A stretch of DNA of 64,000 nucleotides, taken from contig NZ_JACAOR010000001.1 in assembly GCF_013386115.1 (NCBI RefSeq), forward strand, positions 462,639-526,638. Reading direction: 5' to 3'. The notes beneath the pieces are model-generated. The model saw only the letters and a list, made by a program, of their open reading frames with translations, was not told where the DNA came from and did not search any database. The stretch comes from Pseudomonas gingeri. Lineage in GTDB: Bacteria > Pseudomonadota > Gammaproteobacteria > Pseudomonadales > Pseudomonadaceae. The translations under genes and the position numbers were made by a program. Shown one piece after another: positions 35,589 to 45,067 of the stretch (positions within the stretch are counted from its first letter, which is position 1; each line of letters starts with the position of its first letter).

Positions 35589-37190
35589 ATGACGGCTCCA
35601 ACTCAAATTGACACCACCAGTTTGCTCACCATCCTGGGCGTTATCGCTGCCGTATGGGCGTTAATTTCCCCAACGAACAGGCTTCGACTTCGCTTCTGCA
35701 CGATCTGGGGAGATTGGATTATTGGAGCCTCGGTCTTTCTGCTGATCCATTACTTGGTGTTCGCCCCTGCACTGAGGGAACTTGGGCTGTACTACAGCCT
35801 GGGGCCTTGGAAGTGGGGCCTCGACAGCTCAAGCGCGGTTTATCTGTTGCTGCTTTCGGTTGCTCTTTACTTCTTCTGGCGAACCCGGTTTCCTAAGCTC
35901 GTCCGAAGTAGAGTCCACGTTTTTCGTGAGTTGATCGAGAATTTGCATCTCACCAAGCGCTACGATGAGCTGGTACTGTTGGTCGAGCCCCAACTGCCGA
36001 AGCTCATCGCCCTGACACGACAGCAATCTTGGCTAGTCCGCTGGATTAATCACCTCGACACGTACAAGATCGACATGGCAGCGCTACTGAACGGGGAATC
36101 CCCTCAATGCCAATCCGGCGGGCGCAAGTACTGGCGTGATGTGTTGCAAAAAGTTAAGTCTTGGCGCGTGGCTCGGGACGAGGCTAGTACGCAAGCCCGG
36201 GAAATCCTGTTGAATCTTGTCACCTCACCTGAGCTAACCCATCACTTGGCGCAGGCCCACCCGCATTTTTGCCTCAAGCTCCTTGAAGCGGACGAGGCAA
36301 TACGCTCCGACTTCATTGCACGTTACATTGATGCCCTCCTCCACTCGCCAGGAAGCCGACTCTACGTCGAACTGAAAAACAATCAAAACCTGAATGGCGG
36401 AAGCCGCTTGTACCTGCCGGAGAGCAATCGGCTTCTTCGCTTTTTCTTCGCTAATGCAGCCACGGCGGTGAAGATCGGCTTGGATTCTGCCATTGGTGAC
36501 TCTGTACGCCGCCGATTGGATGAAGATAGACAACTGGTCGAAAAGCTCAACGAACCGCTGGGCTCTTACTATGAGACTGGTCGATTTCGCTGCCCGATCA
36601 ATTCGGGCATCACGCTTTTTGAGATCATGGTGCATGAAGGCATCCATCAGGGTCTGCAAGACCATATGTGGCTGCACTACTTTGATGGGTTCGCCAAAGA
36701 GATCCTCAAGCAAATGGCTGGGCTACCCGACGAAGAAACCTACCTGGAATGGCCAACGCCTTTTCATTACCTCCTGTCTCGCCTAGTCAGCATCGCCACG
36801 GATTGGGCTGAGCAGTGTGCGTGCATGGATGATTCAGAAATCCCGCAGGCAACCCTTTCAGCCGATCATTTTGATCGCTATTACATCTCCAAAGAGGCCA
36901 CGAAGGTGCTTGGCTCGATGGTGCAGGGCATCATCACTAGTGAAAAGCTGTCGGCGTCGTTCAAAAGGCAGTTGTTGGCAATCGCTATTCGCAGCCATGT
37001 AACACTCCAGGGCGATCCGAAGATTGCGGCCGTTGCATCGTCATTCCTCACCGCTGTAATCGACGGGGCCAGTTTGCCCACAACGGTTACCTACCGGCAG
37101 GAGCTTCGGAATATGCTTGGAGGACTGGATCATCGCTTACAGGGTGACGCCTTCGTTTTCGAAAGAGCATTGAATGCTTCACTACCTTGA
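35589..37190 (+). CDS. Hypothetical membrane-anchored protein (533 aa)
   Basis: Three N-terminal hydrophobic segments (SLLTILGVIAAVWALIS; IIGASVFLLIHYLVF; AVYLLLLSVALYFFW) anchor a cytoplasmic helical domain of about 400 residues. No enzyme motif is recognised. FEIMVHEGIHQGLQDHMW has a histidine-rich EGIHQ patch, but there is no HExxH. It begins downstream of a 416-base promoter region opposite the antitoxin gene and ends before the convergent DUF3800 gene. Membrane-anchored helical proteins are common as effectors in defence islands; that role here is inference only. Confidence 0.6.
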   Translation: MTAPTQIDTTSLLTILGVIAAVWALISPTNRLRLRFCTIWGDWIIGASVFLLIHYLVFAPALRELGLYYSLGPWKWGLDSSSAVYLLLLSVALYFFWRTRFPKLVRSRVHVFRELIENLHLTKRYDELVLLVEPQLPKLIALTRQQSWLVRWINHLDTYKIDMAALLNGESPQCQSGGRKYWRDVLQKVKSWRVARDEASTQAREILLNLVTSPELTHHLAQAHPHFCLKLLEADEAIRSDFIARYIDALLHSPGSRLYVELKNNQNLNGGSRLYLPESNRLLRFFFANAATAVKIGLDSAIGDSVRRRLDEDRQLVEKLNEPLGSYYETGRFRCPINSGITLFEIMVHEGIHQGLQDHMWLHYFDGFAKEILKQMAGLPDEETYLEWPTPFHYLLSRLVSIATDWAEQCACMDDSEIPQATLSADHFDRYYISKEATKVLGSMVQGIITSEKLSASFKRQLLAIAIRSHVTLQGDPKIAAVASSFLTAVIDGASLPTTVTYRQELRNMLGGLDHRLQGDAFVFERALNASLP

Positions 37191-37248
37191 AGCCCCGATG
37201 GATTAGGCGATCCCTGCTTCAGCGCGGAGGACATCTTGACTGAAAATA

Positions 37249-38340
37249 TCATTTAGCATGGTGAACACGGGCAGTCGCGACGACTTGATTGAGGCCGTAA
37301 CCTGTCCGCTCATCACCCTCATCGATGAGTCGCATCACGGCCTCACGCAGGTCACTCGATACTGGCGCACCGAGGTCTGTATCACGAAAGAAACGCATCA
37401 CTGTGCCGGCAACAATATCAGCCAGTTGCACCCCAACTACCTCGTGCGACTGCGCAAATTCAATGCTGGCCTCTTCCTCGAACCGATAGTCAGAATGCGG
37501 CGTGTAAGGCAGATCCATGGTGGGGCTTAGATTTTCCGCTAGAAGCTTGCCCTGGAGCAGGATGTTCTCCACTTCCAATTGCTGATCGTGCACCAATCGA
37601 ATACCCGACAGTCGGCGGCCGAAGTAGTTATTCATCCGAGCATAGATGTTCGAAAATGATGTCAGATTTGGCAGCATCCAGACCTGCTTCGCATGCTTGT
37701 TGAGGTCTGGAGGTGGAAGAAATCTTGACCAGGCCCCCGCGCCTTCATTACTTCGTTTGCGGTACTCGGCTTCTGCCTCCTGCACAATGTGGGCAATGCC
37801 TTGCGCAATTTGTATTGCCGATCCAGTAAGGCCAGGATTTGCCACCATGTCCTGTAGCACAGCGAATGATGCGCAAAGGGCTGCGTCACCTGGGGTCAGG
37901 CACGAGGCGACGAACGCATCCAGCACCCGCTCTGAAGCGTGAAAATACAGGAAGTCCGCCACTGTGTTCCTAATGAAGTGAAACTCCAGGGTTTCGGGGT
38001 AGCCAAGACACGGTGGTAAGAGTTGGAACGAGGTGATGCAGGTACAGATAAAAAATCGCTTATCGACCACCTCGACAAAGATCGGGGCCTGTCGGTCTAG
38101 CAAGGCGTGGATGACTTCAGCCGAGAATCTAGGCTTAGCGGTCAATGACTTGGATTTGAGTTCACCGTCAGGTATGCGATGGCGGCTTCTCAGTTCATTG
38201 ATACGGCACTCCCAATCATCTCCGTCCTCAAGGCCAACGCCCGCCAATGCAAAGTAGGGCTGGCCTTGGAAGTCGTAAGCATTGCCGCTTTTTACCATGT
38301 CCCCACTGTGGCCGCTTTCATCAATGTAGATAGTGGTCAT
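37249..38340 (-). CDS. DUF3800 family protein
   Basis: 363 aa. The hallmarks of DUF3800 are present: IYIDESGHSGD at the N-terminus (acidic pair D7/E8) and VGVQLADIVAGTVMRF near the C-terminus. The family has an RNase H-like fold and is often found in mobile or defence contexts; its activity is not well established. It is convergent with the 533-aa gene, with a 58-base gap. Start ATG at 38340. Confidence 0.8.
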   Translation of the reverse strand: MTTIYIDESGHSGDMVKSGNAYDFQGQPYFALAGVGLEDGDDWECRINELRSRHRIPDGELKSKSLTAKPRFSAEVIHALLDRQAPIFVEVVDKRFFICTCITSFQLLPPCLGYPETLEFHFIRNTVADFLYFHASERVLDAFVASCLTPGDAALCASFAVLQDMVANPGLTGSAIQIAQGIAHIVQEAEAEYRKRSNEGAGAWSRFLPPPDLNKHAKQVWMLPNLTSFSNIYARMNNYFGRRLSGIRLVHDQQLEVENILLQGKLLAENLSPTMDLPYTPHSDYRFEEEASIEFAQSHEVVGVQLADIVAGTVMRFFRDTDLGAPVSSDLREAVMRLIDEGDERTGYGLNQVVATARVHHAK

Positions 38341-38768
38341 GTCTCATCGCTGCCTATGAAGTGATTCATATTCGGTTGTATACGCATTTTTTTTCGCGCG
38401 ATTAAACCCAGTCTGGGTTGTACCATGCCTTTGGTTGGAATCTGCATCCGCAAAGGTGTAGACCACCTGGGTACTGGTAAACATTTCAGTGGTGTGAAAT
38501 CGAATCATCCTAAGCGACACGCCTTCGGGGCCGGCGCCGATCCGACCGGTTTCGCACGGACGGCATACACCTAGGTGTGGGTGCAGAAGTGACCGCATCG
38601 GTAATGGGATCATGATCGCTAGGCGCGACAGAACGCAGCTGCAATGATCAGGTCTGACGGGAGATGCCCCCAGCGTAACCTGAATTTACAGCTGACATTA
38701 ATCAAGCGACCTGGTCTGGTTTCTCTCGACTGCGTTATCGCTCCCTCGGTCGACCACGCAGGTCTTTC
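38341..38768. other. Intergenic region
   Basis: 428 bases; short open frames here lack ribosome sites and family resemblance. Promoters for the divergent DUF3800 and PLD-like genes probably lie here. Confidence 0.4.
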
Positions 38769-39290
38769 ATGCCACGATTGGGCACCGAACAGCGAGCACG
38801 AAAAGAAATGGCTTTTAGCGATGATAACGGTGGTTTTGCATTTGCTTGCTCGGACGCAAAAATGTCAATTGGTGCGTCTACCTGGGCTACTCGTTTGAGT
38901 CAACTTGGCAGGGCCACAGGCGAGATACTGATCGTGACCCGAGGCCTGGCGGATATTGACTACATAACAACCATTCTGGATAAGCGTCCTCAGAATATCT
39001 GGATAGTGGCGCATTCTGACTGCATTGAAGCGGCCAGATCCCTGAAAGCAGCTAGGCCTTGGCTCCGGGTCGCGTTACACCCTCACATAGGGGCCAGAGT
39101 CGTGTTAGTCGCTCCCGAGACTGTCTGGGTCTCCAGCAGCGATTTTGGAAAGGCTGGAAAGCTTGAATCAGCAGTAGGCTTTCATTCGTCCACTCTGTAT
39201 TCGAAAACCCGCTCGCAGCTGTTTGACAAAGCTTGGCGCGAAGCCCATGAGCTACCAAGCCTTCCGGATTTTGGGAAAGGTTGGTCGTAA
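38769..39290 (+). CDS. PLD-like protein lacking a standard HKD motif
   Basis: 173 aa (or 160 from an in-frame ATG at 38808). IGASTWATRLSQLGRATGEI, then HPHIGARVVLVAPETVWVSS and VGFHSSTLYSKT followed by FDKAWREAHEL, resembles a single phospholipase D-like lobe: in PLD proteins the equivalent stretch is H-x-K followed by a strand and S-x-N. Here the lysine position is I/G and no HKD is complete, so catalysis is doubtful. It is adjacent to the frameshifted CoiA-like gene. Family assignment is tentative. Confidence 0.5.
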   Translation: MPRLGTEQRARKEMAFSDDNGGFAFACSDAKMSIGASTWATRLSQLGRATGEILIVTRGLADIDYITTILDKRPQNIWIVAHSDCIEAARSLKAARPWLRVALHPHIGARVVLVAPETVWVSSSDFGKAGKLESAVGFHSSTLYSKTRSQLFDKAWREAHELPSLPDFGKGWS

Positions 39291-39389
39291 AGCATGGGAT
39301 ATTTGCTGCGATGGCGTGAGACTTGCTTTAAGGAGCCGGTCGGCTCCTTTCTCATCGCTGGCATGAGTTCGGAGCGGGAAGCCCCGCCC

Positions 39390-40798
39390 TCACCATTCAG
39401 GCATGTTGATCAGGCGCTCCTTGAGCTCAGGCACCAAGAATGCGAACAGGCGATTGTATTGCCGATCGGGCCGATAAGCATCATCCCGATTTTGCAGTGC
39501 AGCGCGGATGATCCGGCGTCGCTTCGCCCAAGTCCCCTTCTTGTCTTGTTCGGCCAATAACTCGTTCTGTTCAAAGATTTCCAGCGTCCACCCGAACTGA
39601 AGCAAAAAAGGTTTGTAGGAATCGAAGGCCTGGTTGCTGACGTTTAGGAGACGCTCGAATCGATATCCGATCGGGCGACCATAACGCGCGCTCAGCACAA
39701 TGGAGACAGCCCCTTGGAATGGATCTGTCCAATGGAAGTTCGGAAGCTTGATATCCGGGTATGCAATTGCCATACGCTCGCGTAGGTCGACCCAGCGTTC
39801 CCGGGACTGTGGCGTGTCCTCTCTGCCAAACTCCGTCCAGAAGGCGTGGAAGTCGCGGCGCAGCACGTCTGTGTTTACCGTGCTTTCCAATACCTCCCTT
39901 TGTGCTTGGTAGTCGTTATAGAACACAAGCTGCTTCTCCGGACTGAACGTCAGTTCGTCCAGAAACACTTCTGCTCTCTTCCACTCGTTGACTATGGTGC
40001 GACCGGTTAGATGGGGGACTGCGTACCAGCAATCAAATGCCATGCGTCCAGAGGCTTTGGATCGCGCTAGCGACTGATCGTTGACGATGAAGACGTTCAG
40101 ATTGTTCAGGAAGAAAATGTCCTCCTCGGCAGTCTTGGTTGCGCCAGGATCAAAACTCTGGAATACCCAGATCATCGACCCGCCATTAGCTCGGTAAAAC
40201 TCCCGACGCCCGACGATCTCGGTCAGAAACGTGGTAGAGAGCTGAACTTCAAACGCAATCCGCTCATTGCCTCTAGCGACTTGGACATCGGGCTTGCGCC
40301 AGGTGGCTCGGTCGGCGACTGCTTGACCTTTCCATACTTTCTCAACCTGGGGAGATCTGCAATCAAGCTGTCGCGAATGATCCCTTTAAGCCGGATGTGC
40401 GCTTGGCTCTCTTTCTGCGCGTTGTACTTGATCGCGGTGATCTGAGCTGGGCTGAGCGCTCCCTTGGTGGAAATGTCGCACGGAATGAGCCCTTCTATGG
40501 TCGGGTGATGGCGGAAGTGGAAGAAACGATGCTGTGTACGCACCAGCAAAAGAGCGGCCCCGCACAGCTGGCAAACCAGCCAAGGCTTATCTCTATCAAG
40601 TAAAAACCGAGAAGCCAGCTCCGCCCTATCCTGTATGACCAGGGACAATTCTCGGGTCAGGAAGCGGTTAATTTCTATGGATGCAGCACTGTCCAGATCC
40701 ATGACATCTGTCAGCTTCATCTGCTCTGTGGGCTGAGCGTATTCCAAGGTGCGCACGAATTCCCCCATAAGCACTACACACGTTGCAGTGCTGTCCAT
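39390..40798 (-). pseudogene. CoiA/DUF6035-like nuclease gene, frameshifted
   Basis: Two abutting frames form one protein. The first (40798-40223) has a zinc-like CQLCG and FFHFRHHP, then GALSPAQITAIKYNAQKESQ. The second continues as KVWKGQAVADRATWRKPDVQ, then IAFEVQLSTTFL and FYRANGGSMIWVFQSF, and ends at 39390. This order and the PD...EVQ pattern match the DUF6035/competence CoiA-like nuclease family. The shift maps to a G4 run at 40349-40352; one extra base would restore the frame. Either a real inactivation or a sequencing error. Confidence 0.72.
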
Positions 40799-40870
40799 GA
40801 CCTGCGCTGATTTCTACATTCCTGGCTTCATGCCAGGGGCTTCCTGATTTTTTGAATACGGCCCTGTGGC

Positions 40871-41706
40871 CTAGGTTCTGTACGAAATGAGGTGTCGTAA
40901 ACACCGCCGCCAGCAGGCCAATGTGACCATCGCTGCATAACTTGTTGCAAGCTTGCAGTAACGGGTCGCCAGGCGGCGGTGCTCCTTCAGCCAGCCAAAC
41001 AGACGCTCAATGACGTTCCGCTCTCGATACTTGAGTTTGTCGAATAACCGCGGTAAGCCGGGCTTCGGTTTCCGCTTCATGACTCGATAAGGAATGACTG
41101 GCTGCATGCGATAGCGATCGCAGTATCGCCGCAGGTCTGCCACGAGCTTGCGGCATCGCTTGCGAGGTCTACCCCAGCCGGTGGGGACCTGGACACCATC
41201 GAGCAATGGTTGCGCATGAGAGATATCGCTAGCTTGTCCGCCAGATAGAGTGAAATGCAGTGGCACACCTCGGGCGTCGCAGACCATATGAATTTTCGTC
41301 GTTAACCCTGCCCGACTTCTTCCAAGTGCGTGATCCGCCGGCTCTTGCGCCCCCCTTTTTTGCCTGCTCCAGAGGCGGCCCACGTAGCTTTGACTGCTGT
41401 CGAGTCGATACACCACGTGTCCAGATCGATCAGCCCCTGCGAGTTGAGTTTGACGTGCATCCGCTTGAGCATCTTGTTGAAGATGCCCTGATTCCGCCAA
41501 TCCCGAAATCGCTGATAAACCGTGGACCAAGGGCCGTATCGCTCGGGCATGTCTCGCCAGGTCGCGCCGGAGCAAAGCACCCAGAACACGCCATTGAGCA
41601 TCACTCGATCATCGGCTCGTGGGCGCCCCGTGCGGCGGGGTGTGTTGAAGAGATCCGCGACTAACTCCCAGTCGACGTCGGAAATTTCGTATCGCTGTTT
41701 GGGCAT
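40871..41706 (-). CDS. IS5-family transposase made by -1 frameshifting
   Basis: OrfA (41706-41302) begins MPKQRYEISDVDWELVADLF, with the D of the DDE triad in DTWCIDSTAVK. OrfB continues in the -1 frame as TTKIHMVCDARGVPLHF and ends RLFGWLKEHRRLATRYCKLA. The frames join at a slippery A6G6 run (T6 and C6 on the + strand, 41350-41361), typical of IS427-group elements. The OrfB stop (TAG) lies in the flanking CTAG target duplication. Confidence 0.88.
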
Positions 41707-41796
41707 GGCAGAGTCCTGCGCTGAAAAGGCCAGAACTCTACGGAAACTCAAGCAGGCTGGGGTGTTGGCAGAATTTCAAAGGTTTTCATACAGAGC
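40875..41796 (-). mobile_element. Intact IS5-family (IS427-like) insertion sequence
   Basis: 922-base element with ends GTTCTGTACGAAA (left) and GCTCTGTATGAAA (right, inverted), 11 of 13 matching. CTAG lies on both sides (40871-40874 and 41797-41800), consistent with a target duplication of CTAG or the inner TA. It sits in the upstream region of the CoiA-like pseudogene. Confidence 0.85.
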
Positions 41797-41962
41797 CTAG
41801 GTCCATGAACATCAATCTATGAACAATTGCGTTCATTTCGGAACACTGAGCCGGTAATCTCGACCTCATGAGCTGCCTATGAACATCTGGCATCGCCCAC
41901 TCAATTGGGATAACCGCGATTTCTGTTGAAAACATACTCTCCCCTCCCCCAAACGGCTCTTT

Positions 41963-42256
41963 TCAGGCGACATCAACCGACGAATACCCCTCCCGATCCG
42001 CCTCCAACGCCCTAACTTCAATCACCTTCCAAATATCGTACCCATCACGCAGCAACAGTGCTGCGCCCTGGATAAAGTGGGTCAGGTCTTCGTCATCAAT
42101 CTTGCTCAGGTTCATGCAGGACAAGCTGTCGATCATGTCCTTGCCTGCCCGCAGTCGCTCACTGCCGTAGGCATGCAGATCCAGCACGGACGCACGGGAG
42201 TTGATCAGCAGGATATGGTGATTGGTGCAGGTCGGGGTAAGAGGCTGGTAGGTCAT
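41963..42256 (-). CDS. Small hypothetical protein (97 aa)
   Basis: 97-aa soluble helical protein; resembles the small DUF3077-style proteins of Pseudomonas in size and layout, but the assignment is uncertain. A GGAG ribosome site lies nine bases before the ATG. The 5' region is long (42257-42653) and contains an A8 hairpin. Confidence 0.6.
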   Translation of the reverse strand: MTYQPLTPTCTNHHILLINSRASVLDLHAYGSERLRAGKDMIDSLSCMNLSKIDDEDLTHFIQGAALLLRDGYDIWKVIEVRALEADREGYSSVDVA

Positions 42257-42653
42257 GTGAAACTCCATTGAGGTCTGGAGCTGCCACGTTCTGCGACCAA
42301 GCAAAGGGGGTGGCAGCTGTACGCAGGTTGGTCGACCGGGCCTCAATGACTCCCAGCACACCCGAAGGTGTCCCGCGCACAGCCGCCATAACACGAAATT
42401 CGGGGCGAAAAAAAACGCCCGCATTCGGATGGTGGCGCTTGTGCGCATTGAGGTGATCGGGCGACCAAGCCCGGTCGTTGAATTTGCAACGACAGTGAAT
42501 GATAGGCATGGGAATGCAGTCGGTGCAACCGAACTGTGACCGTACGAGCGAGTGATGTCAAAAAGCCATTTAACTCGGCAGCCATGCTCGAATATGATTG
42601 CTCCACTGCCAAGGAACACCCATGAATCCATGGATCGTAGCGAAAGGACTCCA
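42257..42653. other. Long 5' leader region with poly-A-loop hairpin
   Basis: 397 bases between divergent genes. It contains GGGCG-A8-CGCCC (42403-42420) and several GC-rich inverted segments on the side of the 97-aa gene. Several open frames cross it but have no ribosome sites. Confidence 0.45.
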
Positions 42654-43415
42654 ATGAGCGCTGAAGAAAAGATCGACGCAACTGCACCTGTCTTTGCCGC
42701 CAAAACCGCTGCGCGATTTCCCTGGGTACTCGCGTTGCCTTTTCTTGGCTTCATCGGCTATGCGGCGCCCTACGTCACCGGGCTGATTTACTGGCAGGAT
42801 TACCTGCGTGGCCTGAACGTGCCTCCTGGACTGTTCGAGGTTGAAGCCCGGGACTATTTCGTTTATGCCTATGTGGCTCTGATCGAGACGCTCAGGAGTT
42901 GGGGCGGGTTCGTGCGCAATCCGTGGGTCTGGCTCACTATCATTGGCATTATCCTGGGGTTCAGTCTTGAGCTGGTGATCATCAAAAAACTCCAGTCCAG
43001 TACTCGGGTACAGTTGGCGGTCGAGCGATATACTCGGAACCGTTATGTGGCCCTTACCAGTGGCCTTGTTGTGCTTTCCACGGCAGTCACGACGGTATTG
43101 ATGCTGATACCGCTCATCATCCTTCCTATCATTATCTTGCCCGCGATCATCGGCAATTACGGTGCCGATCAAACCCTGAAGCGTGAACGGGAGATATTTT
43201 CCAAGGGATGCGACCTCTCAGAACAGGCGAAAATGCATTGTTATGTGGTCAAGGAGGGGGAAAAAGTGATCGCGTCGGGTTTTCTGATAACGGCTTCAGG
43301 CACCAGGCTGGCCATTTATGAAAATGGTCGGCCCAAGGTTATTCCATTGAAGGATTACAGCATCGAGGCACTGGTTGCGGAGGAAAACAAGTCCGCTTCA
43401 GACCCGGCGCAGTGA
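42654..43415 (+). CDS. Hypothetical inner-membrane protein
   Basis: 253 aa with about three hydrophobic segments (VLALPFLGFIGYAAPYVTGL; PWVWLTIIGIILGF; LIPLIILPIIILPAIIG) and a C-terminal soluble domain (HCYVVKEGEKVIASGFLITA). The start at 42654 has an aaagga site; upstream in-frame ATGs lack one. Not recognised; no operon partner. Confidence 0.65.
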   Translation: MSAEEKIDATAPVFAAKTAARFPWVLALPFLGFIGYAAPYVTGLIYWQDYLRGLNVPPGLFEVEARDYFVYAYVALIETLRSWGGFVRNPWVWLTIIGIILGFSLELVIIKKLQSSTRVQLAVERYTRNRYVALTSGLVVLSTAVTTVLMLIPLIILPIIILPAIIGNYGADQTLKREREIFSKGCDLSEQAKMHCYVVKEGEKVIASGFLITASGTRLAIYENGRPKVIPLKDYSIEALVAEENKSASDPAQ

Positions 43416-43436
43416 GCGCCGAACATGGGCACCCTC

Positions 43437-43520
43437 ACCCTCCTCAGTCCGACTGCTCCTTGCCGCGCTGGGAACGAATCCACCAGAACTGCAGCGTTGT
43501 TCTTGTCGCTCTCCTTGCAA
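43437..43520 (-). pseudogene. 3'-end remnant of a paralogue of the 47429 membrane-protein gene
   Basis: The reverse strand reads LQFWWIRSQRGKEQSD then a stop, almost identical to the C-terminus of the protein at 47429 (LQFWWIRSQRGKMQAA). 34 bases (43463-43496) are identical to 47448-47481. The rest of the gene is absent. Confidence 0.7.
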
Positions 43521-43550
43521 GAGTGACTGCGCGGCACCACCAAGGTTTAG

Positions 43551-44870
43551 TCAATTACGACCTGCGGCAACACCCTGCTGACCCGCCGCAAACCGATACT
43601 GCCCCTTCCCGCGATGCTTGGCCTCATACATCGCCCCATCAGCCGCACGCATCAGCTCTTCCACCGTCGTCCCACTGGTGGGCAAGCAGGCGATGCCGAT
43701 ACTGGCTCCCAGGAGGAAGTTCTCATGGTCGGCACCCACCTGCGCTATCAACTTGTCGGCCACCGCGGCCGCGTCATCCGGGCTGTCGATGCCTTCGATA
43801 ATGATGGTGAACTCATCGCCGCCAATCCTGGCCAGTCGGTCGTAAGGCCTCAGGCACCCTTTCAACTGGCCGCTGACCCAGCGCAGGGCCTCATCGCCGC
43901 GGTCATGGCCGAACTTGTCGTTGATCTGCTTGAAGCCGTCCAGGTCCAGGTACAGCAACGCGCTCATCCTGCCGGTGCGCTGGTTGCGGGCGATGGCGGC
44001 CTGCAGCGCCTGCAGGAATCCCCTACGGTTGAGCAGCCCGGTCAGGGCATCGGTGATCGTCATGATTTCGAGCTGGCGATGCAGCTCGCGCACCGATGAC
44101 ATGTCCAGGGCCAGCAGCGTCATGGCGTCCTGCTCTTCAAGCAGTGGCGAGCAGGACAAGGCCACCGGGATCGTCTGGCCTTCGCGGTTGCGCAGGTTGG
44201 CGTCATGCAGGCGAAGGGTTTCGCCACTGTGAAAGTACTCCAGCCATACCGAGTCTTGCCAGGTGTCCTCATGGGGCGATTCAACCCAGGCGATCAACTC
44301 GCTGCCCTGCAGTTCACTCTCGGAACAACCGAGCATGCGGGTGATCGCCGGATTGGCAAAACGGATGCGGCCATCGCTGCCCACCACCAGGATGCCTTCG
44401 GCGGTATTGTTCAGGATCGACGCGTTGAAAGAGCGCTCCTGTTCCAGTTGTTGCGTGGTCTGCAACAGCCCGCGCCGGTAGTGATCGTGTTCGAGCAGCA
44501 CCCGAGCCTTGTGCAGCAGCATCGTCGGGTGCACCGGCTTGGTCATGAAGTCCACGGCGCCGGCGGCGTAACCCTGGTTGAGCACATCATCGGTCTGGCG
44601 CAGGCCCGAGATGAAGATGATCGGCGTGAATCGGGTAGTGGGATCGTCACGCATTCTGCGTGCGACCGCGAAGCCATCCATGCCGGGCATCTGCACATCC
44701 ATCAGCACCAGGCCGATTTTGCCGGTGGTCATGCACGCCAGCGCCTTGGCCCCGGAGTCGGCGCAGTGCACTATCCGGTCGAGCTCTTCCAGCAGCTCCT
44801 GCATCTCCGCCAGGTTTTCCTCCTGGTCATCCACGACGAGGATTTCCAGCCGCTCAGCTTGCACTTGCAA
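43551..44870 (-). CDS. Diguanylate cyclase: receiver-PAS-GGDEF
   Basis: 439 aa. A receiver domain (phospho-Asp in VLMDVQMPGMDGFAVARRM, Lys in DFMTKPVHPTM) is followed by a PAS domain (ILNNTAEGILVVGSDGRIRF) and GGDEF (ITDALTGLLNRRGFL, DLDGFKQIND, RIGGDEFTIIIEG). An inhibitory I-site RPYD precedes GGDEF by five residues, so feedback inhibition by c-di-GMP is likely. No EAL domain. A single gene; the partner kinase is not seen. Confidence 0.92.
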   Translation of the reverse strand: MQVQAERLEILVVDDQEENLAEMQELLEELDRIVHCADSGAKALACMTTGKIGLVLMDVQMPGMDGFAVARRMRDDPTTRFTPIIFISGLRQTDDVLNQGYAAGAVDFMTKPVHPTMLLHKARVLLEHDHYRRGLLQTTQQLEQERSFNASILNNTAEGILVVGSDGRIRFANPAITRMLGCSESELQGSELIAWVESPHEDTWQDSVWLEYFHSGETLRLHDANLRNREGQTIPVALSCSPLLEEQDAMTLLALDMSSVRELHRQLEIMTITDALTGLLNRRGFLQALQAAIARNQRTGRMSALLYLDLDGFKQINDKFGHDRGDEALRWVSGQLKGCLRPYDRLARIGGDEFTIIIEGIDSPDDAAAVADKLIAQVGADHENFLLGASIGIACLPTSGTTVEELMRAADGAMYEAKHRGKGQYRFAAGQQGVAAGRN

Positions 44871-44993
44871 TACGCACCTCCATGTCTGTAATACCCGCTT
44901 CCATCAGGCAGGGCATACCACGCTAGCCAGGAAATGCCACTGTAGCTCGCTGCCGCCGCGTATGCCAATTGCAGGCGTGACCGGTTCAGGCCC

Positions 44994-45016
44994 GCCCGCC
45001 TTTGCGGCAGGCGGGC
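44994..45016. terminator. GC-rich hairpin, possible terminator
   Basis: GCCCGCCT-TTGCGGC-AGGCGGGC stem-loop between the GGDEF gene and the MFS gene; only a weak T-run, so the role is uncertain. Confidence 0.4.
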
Positions 45017-45067
45017 AGCGCTTCTTTATCGCGGGTCCGCCTGCTGCCCGAGGGATGAGGCGGTCAC

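Noticed and set aside
38344..38613. 89-aa frame near the DUF3800 start
   Set aside because: No ribosome site or family; likely non-coding.
28143..43550. Prophage
   Set aside because: No integrase, capsid, tail or lysis genes; only IS elements and unknown genes.
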